DNA of 64,000 nt from contig JBCAML010000021.1 of assembly GCA_038503075.1 (NCBI GenBank), forward strand, positions 1,178,001 to 1,242,000. Reading direction: 5' to 3'. The notes under the pieces are model-generated. The model made no database searches and was not told the DNA's origin. It was given only the letters and a program-made list of their open reading frames with translations. The position numbers and the translations under genes were made by a program. Position 1 is the first letter of the stretch. Each line of letters opens with the position of its first letter. Source of the stretch: Gyromitra esculenta. Lineage: Eukaryota; Ascomycota; Pezizomycetes; Pezizales; Discinaceae. Below, in pieces: positions 34,201 through 46,454 of the stretch.

Positions 34201-36015
34201 AATGATGGGTATCGTATTTCTGCATTTCCTGGGAGATAGTCGTAAGCTTCAGCCCGAGAGGCGGATGTTTGCATTTGCAGAGATATGCATGTCGTATTAT
34301 GTTTCGCCTCAACTTCTGCTGTAGATCGCGTCTTCCCAGAACGAATGCGTGGATGTTCAGCTCGGAAGATCAGGATATTCATAGCTAGCGTGCCGAGTAT
34401 CTCCTTCTCCGCCATGCCCTCTGCTCTGGAGCACTGCGCCTGGTCAGATGGTAGCCATCTAAAAGAAACACCATCCGGAGTCGGACCTTCCGACTCGGCC
34501 TTCTGTTTTCCCCACCAAAAACATCATGTAATTGAATTACCGCATCCGCCGGAAACGTACTCCAAAGGCTACCGCGGGGCGGCGAAGCAAAAGTATCCTC
34601 ATCGCCATCATCTTCAGCATCCACAGTCAGCATCCTCGTAACTCCCAAACAGGGTTGCCAATCCATTAACGTGATCATCAATCCTAGCGTAACGCTAGTG
34701 GCGGTAACAGCGGTGGAACTTGACAACGTGAGCACCCCACGTAGTGCTTTAGTGTTTGCGAACATGAAATATTGTTTATTTGAGCGGTGAGCGGTGACGG
34801 AATGAACAGACAGGGAGTTAGAATGGAACGCTGTAGAAAGTAAAAGATATAACCCCTCCCCCTCCCCTGTCCCAAGATCTAGTGGTGATCTACTGCCACG
34901 GATCCATAGGGTCGGTCGCGAAGATTCAGTTAATCCCAACATGCACCGTCCTACCGGTCGTAGCAAACGTATGCGAGTAGGGAGGGGGGGTTACAACAAA
35001 GACATTCTTCGTCGCCTTGAGTTACTCTAGCTGCATACCAAGTTGCGATGGCCCACAATAATGATGGGGGGTAATGATCGGCTTTACCGAAACCTTAGTC
35101 TGTTCGCTCCATCGTGGATTTTCAGCCTCAGACAGCGCATCAAGCCATTGATGTCGCTTCTAGCTATAGAGTGTGTTTGAGATCTCGTTGAAATGGTACG
35201 CTTTGACGTCGATGCATGGGGCGTCGAGTCTGAAAGGGGAATGCTGTTCTTGACATAACCGGATACGGACGGGGTTCGGGGTATATGTGCATGTATTATC
35301 GCTTTCAATATCAGCATGGATAGCTAAGTACATATAGTTATAGCTTTGGTTCTAAGGTACAACCGTCCTTCGTGATGATTTCGAAAGCGATGATTGTCGT
35401 AGCGCCATCACTTCGACACTCCTAAGCATAAAGCCAGGATACGATATCCATCCCACAGATGAAGCATCGTCCCCGCTACACCCAACTAGCCCCCACTGCC
35501 AACAAGATCCCCCCGATAGGCAACCCACAGACGATCTCCCGAACTTCCCTCCTCCCTCCATCCATGTAGAAAAAAACAGTTTCAGATCGTGAGACAGTGC
35601 GGCCGTTGACATCCGTTCACATTTAACGATTAAAAATCCCAACAATAATCCCCCCCCGTCTAGAGACCATCCAGTTCTCTCTCGACCCTACACATCCAAC
35701 TCGCAGAAACCCCCTTCTGATCCCATCACTATCCCATCACCCAGTGATCACCTCAGTGGCAAAAAAAACAAACAACAAACCCACACTCAGATCCTCGGAA
35801 GTGCAAGGAAACTACCATCTCAGCAATACCAAATAATCGCCCTAGATTCCCAATATCCGATACGAAGTAACGTGGCCGCGCAATGCCACCCCATCAACCG
35901 CATCACGAGATGTCAAAGCCCTATTTTCTGTCCCGATTAAACGGGTCCGATTCAAATCTACTTTTTGTTTTTGCGGGGATGCGGGGGGAATGCGGGGGGG
36001 GAGGGCCAGGGGAAG

Positions 36016-36047
36016 GTGAGGTGAGGTGAGGTGAGGTGAGGTGAGGA
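36016..36047. repeat. (GGTGA)n minisatellite
   Basis: About six perfect GGTGA pentamers followed closely by the near-complementary ACCTCACCTCC, which could fold back. Confidence 0.85.
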
Positions 36048-37017
36048 TCTATTTACCTCACCTCCCCTCCCCCCCCTCCCTCCTCCCCCAACCGTTTAAA
36101 CAAGTTGTGTTGAGGTAAAAATAAAAATAAAAAAAACAATAGCTAAAGATCGTATGTACCTGCGTATACCCAGCCAAACCAACACTTTGGTCGGACCTCC
36201 ACTAGAAAAATAAAAAAAATATATAAAAAGAATGAACGACACAACAACGGCCCACCCGATGCTCCATACTAACCTACGATTATCCGTTTTCTGCCCCTTA
36301 CATAACCACGGACCGATGAAGTGGCACGTGCCGTATGTTGATAATCGATCATTGGCTTCCGGGAATCTGGTACACACGCACACACACGCACTCTCTCGCC
36401 CAGTTGAACTGGATGGAGAGAGAGAGAGGGGGGGGGTGACGTAAAGGGTACGGTACCCGGAGGAGTTCGAGTAGATTCCTATCCTGGAGGTTGCAGGTGC
36501 AGATATATGCGCCCCGCGAAGAGTAGGTTTTGAATCGAGCTACTTGATGTAGAGGAGGTACCGACTCGTTCCTGCCCTATACTCTATCTCTACCCTATAT
36601 CCAACCAGCACAGTGTAGCGAGTAGAGTAGCGAGCTTCCTGCGGCTAGTTTTTTTTCTTCACCCCCCTCCCCCACACACTTCCTTCCCTCTTCCCTCTTT
36701 TTCTGTGCTTTGTGCTTGTGGAGGGTAACCTCCTACCAACGAAATACTGCGCGTGAAATAGTTCGAGACAAATCACAACTAAACTCTTATCTATTGGCCC
36801 ACCAACAAACCAACTTCCTCCGAATCTCTCGGGAGAAACAGTCATACGTTTACCCCACAAAACACACTCACAAGAATAGCACATACCTAGAAAGGTAATG
36901 AAGGAAAAGTGGGGGGGGGTTTTCCCAACCTACCCAAGGTAGAGTAAAGTACCTGTATCAACCCGCTGCGTCATGATTCATCACTCTCCAATCCACCACG
37001 GAGGCACAACATCACCT

Positions 37018-37048
37018 ACCCACCCACCTACCCACCCACCTACCCACC
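37018..37048. repeat. (CCTACCCACCCA)n short repeat
   Basis: Tandem CCTACCCACC units in a C-rich stretch. Confidence 0.7.
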
Positions 37049-37310
37049 GTATATAAAAAAAAACAGCAACTCCCATTCCAAACCAGTCCTTGGGGACCAC
37101 ATTGTTACGATTGGATACGATTTTACCGAGAAAGCTCTCCTTTCCTTTTTTTTTTTTTTCCCTTACACGGACCACATGGTCGCCGGTTGGTCGTTGCAGA
37201 TGGATGGATGGATGGTATGTCGTGCAAGTTTATCTGACTTGACCATATTTTTTTTTTCCGTTATCAACCATGTATGTATGTACTCTGTGCCTTTCTCTGC
37301 TCTACATGTA

Positions 37311-37543
37311 CAGTCTCGTTCGAAAAGTCTTGGCACCCCTCGTCTCTATTAAGCACGACTGCCGACGGATTGAGGCTATAATTTTTATAGAAGATAGTTA
37401 TGTGAGGTAGTTAGATGTTATTCAGCATCTGAGGATCTCCATAGCTTTCCACCCTTTTGAATTACTGTTTTCCAGTTCGATTCGTAGCTATTTAGTTTAT
37501 TATCAATGATTAGTAGGGTGCTAGGATTTTGCGAACGTGACTG
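37311..37543. mobile_element. Foldback MITE with TA flanks (MITE-4)
   Basis: 233 bp with 28-bp terminal inverted repeats: left CAGTCTCGTTCGAAAAGTCT, right (opposite strand) CAGTCACGTTCGCAAAATCC, both then reaching GCACCC. TA flanks at 37309-37310 and 37544-37545. The CAGT termini and TA target fit the Tc1/mariner-pogo (Fot1) superfamily. There is no open frame, so it is a deletion derivative. Confidence 0.9.
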
Positions 37544-38730
37544 TACATGTACTTACTCTGCCACACAATCTTACCTGCCTGCCTGCCTGCTCTAGGTACC
37601 TAGATAGATGTGTACATCTGTCATGTTACAGACTGGGAAAATGTGGAAGGGAAAGAAAAAAAATAATATCTGTGCCTGGAATAAGAAAGCACGAGACTTC
37701 CCACGTACTGATAGTGAAGAGAATAGACAGTCCCCGCGCCGGATGCATGCATATTTTCTGACATCCATAAACCCCCACGCATATTACCGAACCAGTGATA
37801 GGTAGCTGTATATCGGGCACTTGGAGGCCAACAGCAAATAGGATCTGAGACAATCTCGCGATCTTGCTGTCAAGTCATTGGACATCAACCACCAATACCC
37901 TACTCGTTCGCCCTAACGAACTACCGTATTCTCGAGGTAAATTCGACTCGCTGCAATAGGAAGAAATGCGCATAATGCGTATCAGTCGTCACAGAAAAAT
38001 ACAACTGAGTTAGTACAAGTGTGTACCTTTCATATTCTAGTGTCCTGGAATTCTGTGGCCCCAGCTGTTCTAGAGACTACTAATGCGTATTCCACGCTAG
38101 TGTTGTAGCGGGTCGAACTTACCTAGATAATACGGTAGTTCCAGGAATCAATTGTGAAAATACATATGTAGATTACTACGAAAACAGTGAATAAAATACA
38201 ACGTGGCAAAAAAATATATTCATCCAGCTCAAGTCCCTCCATAATAAAGTCATCAAATAAGCTAGCAAATACGAAAAAACAAATACACGTTCCAGAAAAA
38301 AGGAAATACGAGAAGAAGAAAAAAATGCAAATGCACCGATACCCGCTTCCCGCAAAACCGCCAAACTTGACCCGCAATAACGATTATCCCGATTAACAGG
38401 AGGGCATAGAATGCACACTCATCAAACGCCGAAATTCTCATAAATGCTAGCTTGAAACCTGATATCGCGTCATCAATTCCCATGTGTTCCAAATACGGCA
38501 AGTACATCAGCAACCTTATCCTTATCGCCTCCAGCTTCCCCCTTTTGCCGTTCCCTGTCTCCGGATAAGTAATAATGCTTAGAGCATTTAATAGTAGCGT
38601 CATAAGTAGGCAAGTTTAACTGGCTGGATAAACGTGAAAGCAATGCATGGCCACAAAGTCCCCAACCAAAGAAAATTGATTACCCACCCGAATGATCTTC
38701 ATCTTTGTCCTCCCTGCTGCGCATCACCCG

Positions 38731-41700
38731 TCAAATCATGAACGGCACCGACCCTTCCACAAGCCCGTCCGCTGTCGGCACGTAAAAAAAATAAAATCAG
38801 CAAGTCGGTTTCTATACACAAACCACAGACCGGGTAAAGGACAACTCACCAAGCTTGCTCGCAACAGCCCAAACAGGCAAGTACCTTCTCACCTCCTCCA
38901 ACGCCGGAATCTCGTCGGCATCTCTGTTGGCATCACTCCACAGGCATACAACTCTCCCATCCAAACCTCCTTTCGAATTATCATCATTGCTGTCATCTTC
39001 AACGGTGCGCTTGATAGCCATCAACTCGGCATGGACCGTGTTGGAGCCACGCTCATCCGAGGTAACGGCAAAAGTCGAATCTGCTTTTTCCCAGCTTACT
39101 TCAACATCCCATCCGCGCTCCCAATCTCTACTCCAAAGCCTCAACTCCTTGGTTCCTTGGGTTGGGATTGGATTGCCTAGGGTCGGAGATTTATGCATCT
39201 TCTTGACAGGCGTCTTTTGATGCATAATGCTATTACTCAAGTTCCCATTCTCGGGTACCCAGTGCCCGTTTAGGACATCAATGCCGGTGACAGGTTTGTG
39301 AAAAATTAATTTGCAAGCCCTCGTATTTTTTCCCCCAAGCGAAATCTTTGCTTTCCCATCTTCAAGCTTTGTGATGTTGTAAAAAACCCAATCGCCCATC
39401 CCATTTGCAGGGGGCAATGCACCTGCTACGGTGGATGCAACCTTTGGCGATAAACCCTTCCAGGAACACCTTCGTAGTCCATCTCTGGCGGTATCAGGGG
39501 CACAAGCTACGTCTTGTCCTTTCGCACTAGGAATATAATCTAAGACTATGCGGTCGATGTAGTCAGGGTGTCCGACTAGATGGACCAGGTTTTCACTGGT
39601 CTGCAGATCTACGGTTTGTTGGAAATACACCTTCAATCTGGCATTCGGGGAGAACGGGAATGCGACCAGGTTGTAGATGCCCGTGCCAATGAGGATTATC
39701 AAGAAAATGGCCGTGATATGATATGTGACTCTGTGAAGAAACGGCCCAATGGGGAGGAGTAGGAAAATGGAAAAAACTCCGATTACCAAATGAATTCCCA
39801 AAGTACCACCTCCATCAGCACCGGTTTGTGCCATTGCTGTGGCTATCAAAAGCCCAATGGGACCAAGAAAGATGATTTGAAGTGGTACTGCTAGCAGAAA
39901 CTGTAAAATCCAAGCCCAATCCGGCAGGTCTTTACTCCAGCTTTGTTCGCGGCGGTAAACGTCGTCGTCTTCCTGCAATTCTGAGGCATCATCCTCGACT
40001 TGAGCCTGATGGCGATTACTTCGAGAGTAGGTAAAGGTGGACGGCCAACCTCTCCCGCGGAAAAGAGGAGTTTCTTCATTAGCCTGATCGTCTTCTCCGT
40101 CCTCCTGGTTCTGCGAATTGTCCGATCCTGCTACTTGGGAATGCCCCTCGGAAGAGTAAACACGAGGTTCAGCATTACTTGCGTCTTCCCCGTCATGCTT
40201 CTTTGACAGAGCATAGAGTTCTAAGAGAGAAATCCAAGCAGAAAGAAAAGCCCCGGTATAGAAAACGGGAACCCAGTATCCACCTGCTAGACCTGCCTTT
40301 CCTATGCTCACGGCCACGAAGATCATTATAATAAGCCATAGGAACCACTGATGAATCCAGGCATAACCTCTAGCTAGTGCGCTAGGGTTGGTTTCGTCTG
40401 CCCCGCGAAGGATTACCCATGCAACACTCCACCAGGTAGCTAAAAGGCTGGCCCAGACAGTATATTGGGAAGAGTAAATGATCATAGGGTTGACTTTATT
40501 GAATAAGAGGGCCACTCCAATGACTGCACTGCTTGCGAGGACAAATGCCAAGGGAAAGTTGAAAAATCCGCGCCAGCCGCGGGTTGTTTTTGCTGCATCA
40601 GAATGATCAGATGGTGGATGGTATAGTGGAGTGTTTGAGAAGAAGTAAAGCTTTTTAGCATGACTAAGAGCATGCATCGTTACTAGCATTCCAACGAATG
40701 GGGCGACAATCAAGGTTATTGTCCAGGCGAAGATGGTATGCAGTCGGAGGACAGTAAAGCTACGGCCGAAAACTGGGTTGAATTATTAGTTTTAGAGTTT
40801 GAAAAAGTGCAAAAATTTGAGACATACAGTCAAACCAAACAGCACTATGTCCTTCCCCGGGGCTTCCATTCGCAGAGTCAAATGCAGAGCTGGTATCATC
40901 TACCATAGCTTGTAATGTACCCAAAGAACTACCGAGCATGTGCCAGAGTGATCTCTTGCTTGCTGTAGATTGTTAGCACAGTATAAAAATGATTACAATA
41001 TGGGAGAGCGTACAGTGCCTGACATCGTCATCAGTTGTATGATATTGGCTTCGTGGTTGATAAAAGGCCACATCTAACCCTCTCATATCTAGATCCTCGG
41101 TGAAGACCTTATAATCTGTCTGACTCCTACTCATAGATAATGATTTAGGTGGATGATATTTTTTGTTGACGGCTAGGGAACTAACCGAATGATACCGGTC
41201 TTAAACCCGTCACCACTGACAACAGTTCCAAAAGATCGCTTTGCTTTCTTGTAAAACTTTGTCACTTCGGCATCAGTAGATCTAAAGAGGGTTGCCCTTC
41301 CGCCAGCACCAGCACCCTCCAAGTTCAGAAAAGTATCTAAAAAGCCGAGTGTTAGGCCGTGATCCAATTCCCAAGCGATAATTCACTCAAAAAACAATAA
41401 TTTGATAGCAAAAAATTTTTTCTGAGCTACTTACGGGGTAGTTTTCCAATGGGGTGCACTGCGAATGCTCTTGCGCCATTCTAAATCCCAGAGGTGATTA
41501 ATAAATATAAGATGGTAGTATTTCTGGGGTGATTGTACCAGGTAATCTTCCTCTCCGTTGTTTAATAGCACGATCAACCCTCTTGGTGATCTGTTCCCGC
41601 CCTTTGAACTAGGACGAGTGAATGATTTGATAACCTGCAATACCGAGACCACCGCAGTACCGTCGTCAGTTGCACCTGAATCACACAATATCCATTGTCA

Positions 41701-42462
41701 ACAATTGCACACAAAATTTCACTAACTGTTGGATTCGAGATCTGGTGCATGATTTTGCTGCCTTGCCACTCCAAGGTGTGGGCAAAAACAATCCGGGAAT
41801 GGGGTTGGAGTAGCTATTATCTCGGGGGGATAAAAGCCAAATCAGTGAAGACTAACCATAGCCTGTAGAGACGCTGTCGTAATGCGCATTAACAAGCACA
41901 GGAGACAATTCGGATGCCGGTCTTTCACCATGAATGTAAAGCATGATATTTGTTCCTTCAAAGTAAACCTGCAGCGAATCAATTGAAAAGTTTCAAAAAA
42001 CAAAAGGACAGACAATCTAAAATCGCTACATGATGGTAAACTCACAGTAAGGTTGCCTTGCGCGCTCCCTGCAAAAGTTACGTTGCTTCCCGAGGTTGAA
42101 GCAGCCCCATCATCGATCAATTCCACTGTGCCATTATAGCGAGTATCTTCGTCTCCAGATTCATTCGTCCCAAACCCATCAACATTGTTATCTGCCAAAA
42201 TTTCCCGAATCCTGTCAAACAGGAATTGCCTGACGTCGTCATTTTGTCTGCTGTTATACGGGTAGAATTCACGCGTGATAACCTGAAGATCCGCCCAAGC
42301 TTCCTCGACGCTGACACCCCAGTGGTTCTGCTCATTCTCCGAAGCAACCTTAGGGGGTCTGCGGTCGATCCACAGCAAGGCACTGAAAAGGCTGACATAA
42401 GTGATGAGTGTGAGGATCGTCACGGGGACGGGTCTAAACCCGATGACGGACTTGAGTCCCAT
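38731..42462 (-). CDS. PFF1-type vacuolar membrane protease (M28 metallopeptidase)
   Basis: Nine exons: 42462-42046, 41968-41857, 41675-41539, 41480-41435, 41336-41186, 41126-41014, 40962-40828, 40772-38850, 38771-38731; all joins keep frame and give 1024 aa, typical for the family. An N-terminal membrane segment (about residues 13-31) is followed by a lumenal M28 peptidase domain. Visible zinc and catalytic sites are NAHYDS (H168, D170), GATDDG, NNGEED (E218, E219) and [20 protein letters not shown] and WFDFFGRSF are family signatures. The C-terminal two-thirds holds several hydrophobic helices and a lumenal tail ending in [10 protein letters not shown]28 enzymes are di-zinc aminopeptidase-like proteases; the yeast homologue sits in the vacuole membrane. 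Exon 4 is only 46 nt. Confidence 0.95.
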
Positions 42463-43783
42463 TTTAAGAGTGGCTGAGCAGGACGAACTCCCACTCTAGT
42501 GCCGAGAGCTCTGGGAGCTGTTATGGGGTAACCGAAGAAGATGTAAAGGGGGAATTGGTGTAATTGGCCAGAAACAGTGGGGATCGAGCAGTAGCGCACT
42601 TCTTAGGATTGAAGAACGCGAGCACGACGGAAACAGGCCAATATGGAGAGAGTCTGGAAACCGGCAATGCTGCTAAATCAGTGAAATGAAGCTCATACCC
42701 GAATCAAAACAAGGGCCCGAGATGATGCAACTGTTGGTGTAATTGATGAAGGCCGTGATCGATACCGAGGGGATGGTTAGGGGTTGAGGCACACGGGGAG
42801 GTTGGTAAGAGGGATGAGGAAGAGGGGAAAGGAGATGGGGGGGGCGAGGATTCTAAGAAGGGACGCGACCTTCCCTTGTGACGTCGGCCGCAACGCAGCG
42901 AGCCGCTGCCTGCTTTAGCGAAGTGGTGTCGTGAGTTGCCATGCCGGCCCGGATGCCAAGCATCTTGGTCATCGGACCACCGCTGCTGCAAACATCGGAA
43001 TCTCTATATGCAGAGCATATACACATATATGCTTTGTTTGCTGCCTTAATTTAATGTTAATGGCGGCGAGAACGGTTGTATACTGGCCGGCAAGCTCCGG
43101 CGGTGTACGCCTGGACTCCTGGGAAGACATAGCAGCGTGCTTTAATATTGTTTCCTAGGCTGCTCTTGGGGATTATCTTTACGAGATATTATATGTATTT
43201 CTACCACGTACACGTATCTTCATAATGTAACTCCCCTAAGAGTGTTTTGTAAACGCACAAAACCCTAACCCTGAAAATTACAATCACCAGTCGTCACTCG
43301 TTGATGCCAAGCCAAAACTCTCAGCACTTGATAGGCCCTGCAGCAACTACATGTATTGTAATTCACAGTCTTATATCACCAAAATAGCACGAGTAACCAG
43401 GAACTGAAGTGAAAAGATTTTCTGTCTAAAGCCACAAAGCCACAGAAATTGTCCAGAGTCTCCATACCTACATTCAATTGTGTTGCTTGAACCGTGACCT
43501 ATCTCTCTCGTTTTCGGAGGTCTCGGTTTGTGTTATTAGATTACGTGCATCACCTTGAAATACTATTACATCCAACAAAGCTTCCATCCTATATAAATAC
43601 ATGTATCATATGACATATTCTATTCATCTATCAGCACCAAACACCTATTTGCGCCCTTCTACGATTCTCCCCAGCACATCCCAAAGCCGCTACTTCTTCT
43701 TCCCACTCTCTTATCTACAATGCCTCCAATCCACCCAACATCTAAACCCTGCCGCTTAAAGGGCGAAGACCTTCACTGCTGCT
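42463..43783. other. Divergent promoter region
   Basis: Between two divergently transcribed genes. A TATA-like CTATATAAATAC lies at about 43590, roughly 190 bp upstream of the next start codon. An out-of-frame ATG at 43720 opens a 120-codon frame that overlaps the start of the next gene and may act as an upstream ORF. Confidence 0.5.
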
Positions 43784-45220
43784 ATGAACACCCCAGCACC
43801 CGTCCCTCCCGCTGTCCTCGCAGCGCTGAAGAGACACTACGATACAAGATTCGACGTGCTCAAAAAGGATCTCGAAGACCATCATGCGCAGATATCCGAG
43901 GTGCAAGAAGAATACATCGGTTCTCTGTCAGCGCAGGTTTTCGCCCAACAGAAGCAGATCCGTCTCCAGCGCGATCAATTGGAGAGCCGGGAAGCGCATG
44001 TACGCGAATTGCAAGGAGAGATAGCGGAGCTGAAGGGACGACTGGAGAGGGTTGCGGAGAGCGTTACGGGGATAGTGAGTAAAGCAAGTGAGAGGAAACC
44101 GGAATATGGTTCGTACGGCAGGGACTCTAGGGGTGGGATGGCGATGGAGAGAATTGAAGAGCAGAGTGTGTCGTCGAAAGTAATGAGTGATCTGTCGTTC
44201 AGGCAGGATAAAGAGCTGCCTCCAAGACCTGAATCTGCGGTGTCTTCACTTATTAACGATATTGAAGATATGATCGGTGAGATCGAGTCTGTGCCAGATA
44301 GGAATGCTTCCGCAGTACTCTCCCTCGCAGCAGATGCTAGGAACAGTAGCTCTCAGGCAATGGTAACAGTGAGGCCAGCTGTAGTGCAACATCCCCCATC
44401 CCCGAGTTTCCACCACACCCTGCCCCCTACCTATGCCCTCGGCCCAGACCCGCGAGCAGCCACGGCATCGCCACGACTCCGTCCCATCGACGAAGACGTT
44501 AGCGGTTCGCCCACAGCGGACTCGCACGCCCTCCATCCCAACGAATACCAGCCCATCACAGCCCGCCAGCCTCGAACCAGCTCCCCCGCACCGCCACAGC
44601 TCCAACGCACATCATTGCCCCCAACACACCCATTCTCGCCAAGACCACATACAGAAACCCACCCACTCCTCCGCGAGCTCCTACCGCCACGACCACGCTC
44701 CAGCTCCTCTGAATACTCCCGCCCCCCATCTCCGCCAATGGCGCCCCTCGAACGCAAAGAAACATTCATCGAAAAGCTGAAACACAGACAGCCCTCCTTC
44801 GGCCTATCAAAGCCCTCCAAAAAGGGTAAGTCCGTCGACGTCCCCGACGAATCCGACTCCGTCATCCGCTTCAAGATCCGCTCCGAAGCCGAGCGACGCA
44901 GAGCAGCGAGCTTTACGCCAGAGGATAGGGTGGAGAGGAGCGGAGTTGTGCATTCGATGATTCTGTCTCCGACGCTTCCGACGCTTCCGACGCCCGAGGT
45001 GGTTATGGGTGGCGATGGTGGCGAGGCTAGGTTGAAGGCGGAGCAGGTCTTTGGGAGGTCGCAGCTGGATGCGATGAAGAGGGTTAGGAGCGATGGGAGT
45101 CAAGGGACTGAGAAGGGCCGGGGCACGATGATGAATGTGTTGAGGAGGTTCAGAAGCGATGTGTGGAAGAAGGGTACGGGGCGGATTGAAAGCACTATGC
45201 ATGGTCCTCGGATCGAGTAG
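43784..45220 (+). CDS. Coiled-coil protein of unknown function
   Basis: Single exon, 478 aa. Residues about 8-105 form a strongly charged heptad-rich coiled coil (AALKRHYDTRFDVLKKDLED, then QQKQIRLQRDQLE and REAHVRELQGEIAELKGRLE). The centre (about 185-330) is Ser/Pro-rich and probably disordered. The C-terminus is basic and contains FKIRSEAERRRAASF and NVLRRFRSDVWKK. I do not recognise a named family. The coiled coil suggests an oligomerising or scaffold protein. The ATG is the first in this frame, but an ATG at 43720 in another frame precedes it. Confidence 0.75.
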   Translation: MNTPAPVPPAVLAALKRHYDTRFDVLKKDLEDHHAQISEVQEEYIGSLSAQVFAQQKQIRLQRDQLESREAHVRELQGEIAELKGRLERVAESVTGIVSKASERKPEYGSYGRDSRGGMAMERIEEQSVSSKVMSDLSFRQDKELPPRPESAVSSLINDIEDMIGEIESVPDRNASAVLSLAADARNSSSQAMVTVRPAVVQHPPSPSFHHTLPPTYALGPDPRAATASPRLRPIDEDVSGSPTADSHALHPNEYQPITARQPRTSSPAPPQLQRTSLPPTHPFSPRPHTETHPLLRELLPPRPRSSSSEYSRPPSPPMAPLERKETFIEKLKHRQPSFGLSKPSKKGKSVDVPDESDSVIRFKIRSEAERRRAASFTPEDRVERSGVVHSMILSPTLPTLPTPEVVMGGDGGEARLKAEQVFGRSQLDAMKRVRSDGSQGTEKGRGTMMNVLRRFRSDVWKKGTGRIESTMHGPRIE

Positions 45221-45610
45221 GCGATGGACTTGTCGAGTAGTGGTTTTTGAGAAATGGTTTTTCGATCTTGTATAGGTTTGTGGGTTTAAGTACATGTAGT
45301 TTGGCGATTGTGCTGGAAGGTGGGAGGGTAGTAAATAATATTACAGCATCTGGAATCTCTCTTGGCTGGGATTTCCATAGTAAAGATATTGCAAATCTGC
45401 TCGGTGGCCAGTCGTTCTTGGTAGAGCTTTCTAGTGAATCGCTCCCCCGACATATTTTGAAACGTGGATATAACCAACAGTCCAGACAAATATATAACAG
45501 CAATCTAATCTCTCACCAGCTGGAAAACCACCAACAAAACCAAACCAATCATAACCACCTAGCCCTCTGCACAAACCCTCTACGCACACGAATAAAAAAT
45601 CACAACATCC
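45221..45610. other. Intergenic, no gene seen
   Basis: Probably the 3' untranslated region of the coiled-coil gene and the leader of the small gene that follows. Open frames here are short and without motifs. Confidence 0.4.
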
Positions 45611-45952
45611 ATGACTTCCAACAACACACCACCATCTCAAGCAACCAACGTAAACAGCTCAAACACAGAAGACCCAAAACCCTTCCCTACCACCGTCCTC
45701 CTGCAAACAACAACAACCCCGCCTACATCCCCATCTACAGAATCACACACTATCACTCGAACTCCTCCAAAATCACCAACCGCCCCCACTTCAATTCTTC
45801 GCTCAATGGGTTCGCCAAGCTCTCATAGACATGTCAGTTTTGCCGTAGAGGTGCTGGTTCATGAGTTTTTATATACTGATTACATGTACGGCGATGATGA
45901 CATGGTCGAAAGTATTTCCACCGTCACTGGTCTGGGTAAATGTTATTACTGA
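45611..45952 (+). CDS. Small Ser/Thr/Pro-rich hypothetical protein
   Basis: 113 aa. Residues 1-66 are rich in Thr, Ser and Pro and likely disordered. A compact end follows: SSHRHVSFAVEVLVHEFLYT then DYMYGDDDM. HVSFAV resembles an RVxF-type docking motif of protein phosphatase 1 partners, but that motif is short and often accidental. A donor-like GGTAAAT lies just before the stop, so a further exon cannot be excluded. Confidence 0.5.
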   Translation: MTSNNTPPSQATNVNSSNTEDPKPFPTTVLLQTTTTPPTSPSTESHTITRTPPKSPTAPTSILRSMGSPSSHRHVSFAVEVLVHEFLYTDYMYGDDDMVESISTVTGLGKCYY

Positions 45953-46454
45953 GGTGATGAGGAAATATCGGCCAAGTTTTTCGACGGTTAGGGTTGGCTC
46001 TAAGGAGGCTAAGTTGGGTTTTTTGGTCTGGGTTTTTTTGGGCATGGTGGTGGGTAGTTTGCTTGGGGTTGGTGTTTGGGGGGGGGTTTAAGGATAGGTG
46101 GGCTATGGAGTAGGGGGATGCAACTTGGATTTTCGGGGCTTAAGACGGTGTGTTATACATAAATCCCTGAGCGACGTAGATTTGTTTGTGGGCATGATCT
46201 GTTCATCGCTACATGTAGGTTTGATAATTGTTAATGTGGTCTGTCTTTTACGAGTTAAGTTCTTATGGTCTCTCCTTAAAGTAGACGTAGATGAGTTACG
46301 ATTTGAATAAGTGGTCGGTTTAAATCCACATGTATTTGCTCTAAGACGAGAAGCTCCTATAAAAGTGTAAGAATAATAAATAGAAAAAACCATCACCGAA
46401 CGATAAAGCCCTCCGCCATATCTCCTCAAGCCGTGTTTACATCCCCGAGACTAA
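45953..46454. other. Intergenic, no gene seen
   Basis: T/G-rich on the plus strand, then unique AT-rich DNA. No motif-bearing frame. Confidence 0.45.

Larger units (their letters stand above)
29990..38730. other. 8.7-kb gene-poor stretch with simple repeats
   Basis: I see no supported gene. Open frames of 120-193 codons (30764-31315, 34385-34966 and others) are low-complexity Pro/Ser/Leu or have random composition. It contains many polypyrimidine/polypurine tracts, microsatellites and MITE-4 (37311-37543). Part of it may be long 5' leader or regulatory DNA for the J-domain gene. Confidence 0.5.

Noticed and set aside
34385..34966. 193-codon minus-strand open frame
   Set aside because: No recognisable motif and random-like composition; not supported as a gene.
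31244..37048. Clustered short tandem repeats considered as a CRISPR array
   Set aside because: Units are 4-12 bp microsatellites without spacers, in eukaryotic DNA.
43255..43275. CCCTAACCCT, telomere-like word
   Set aside because: Only two units, inside ordinary gene-bearing DNA; no terminal or interstitial telomere array.
44246..44874. Antisense open frames across the coiled-coil gene
   Set aside because: Shadows of the 478-aa frame caused by its GC-rich codons.
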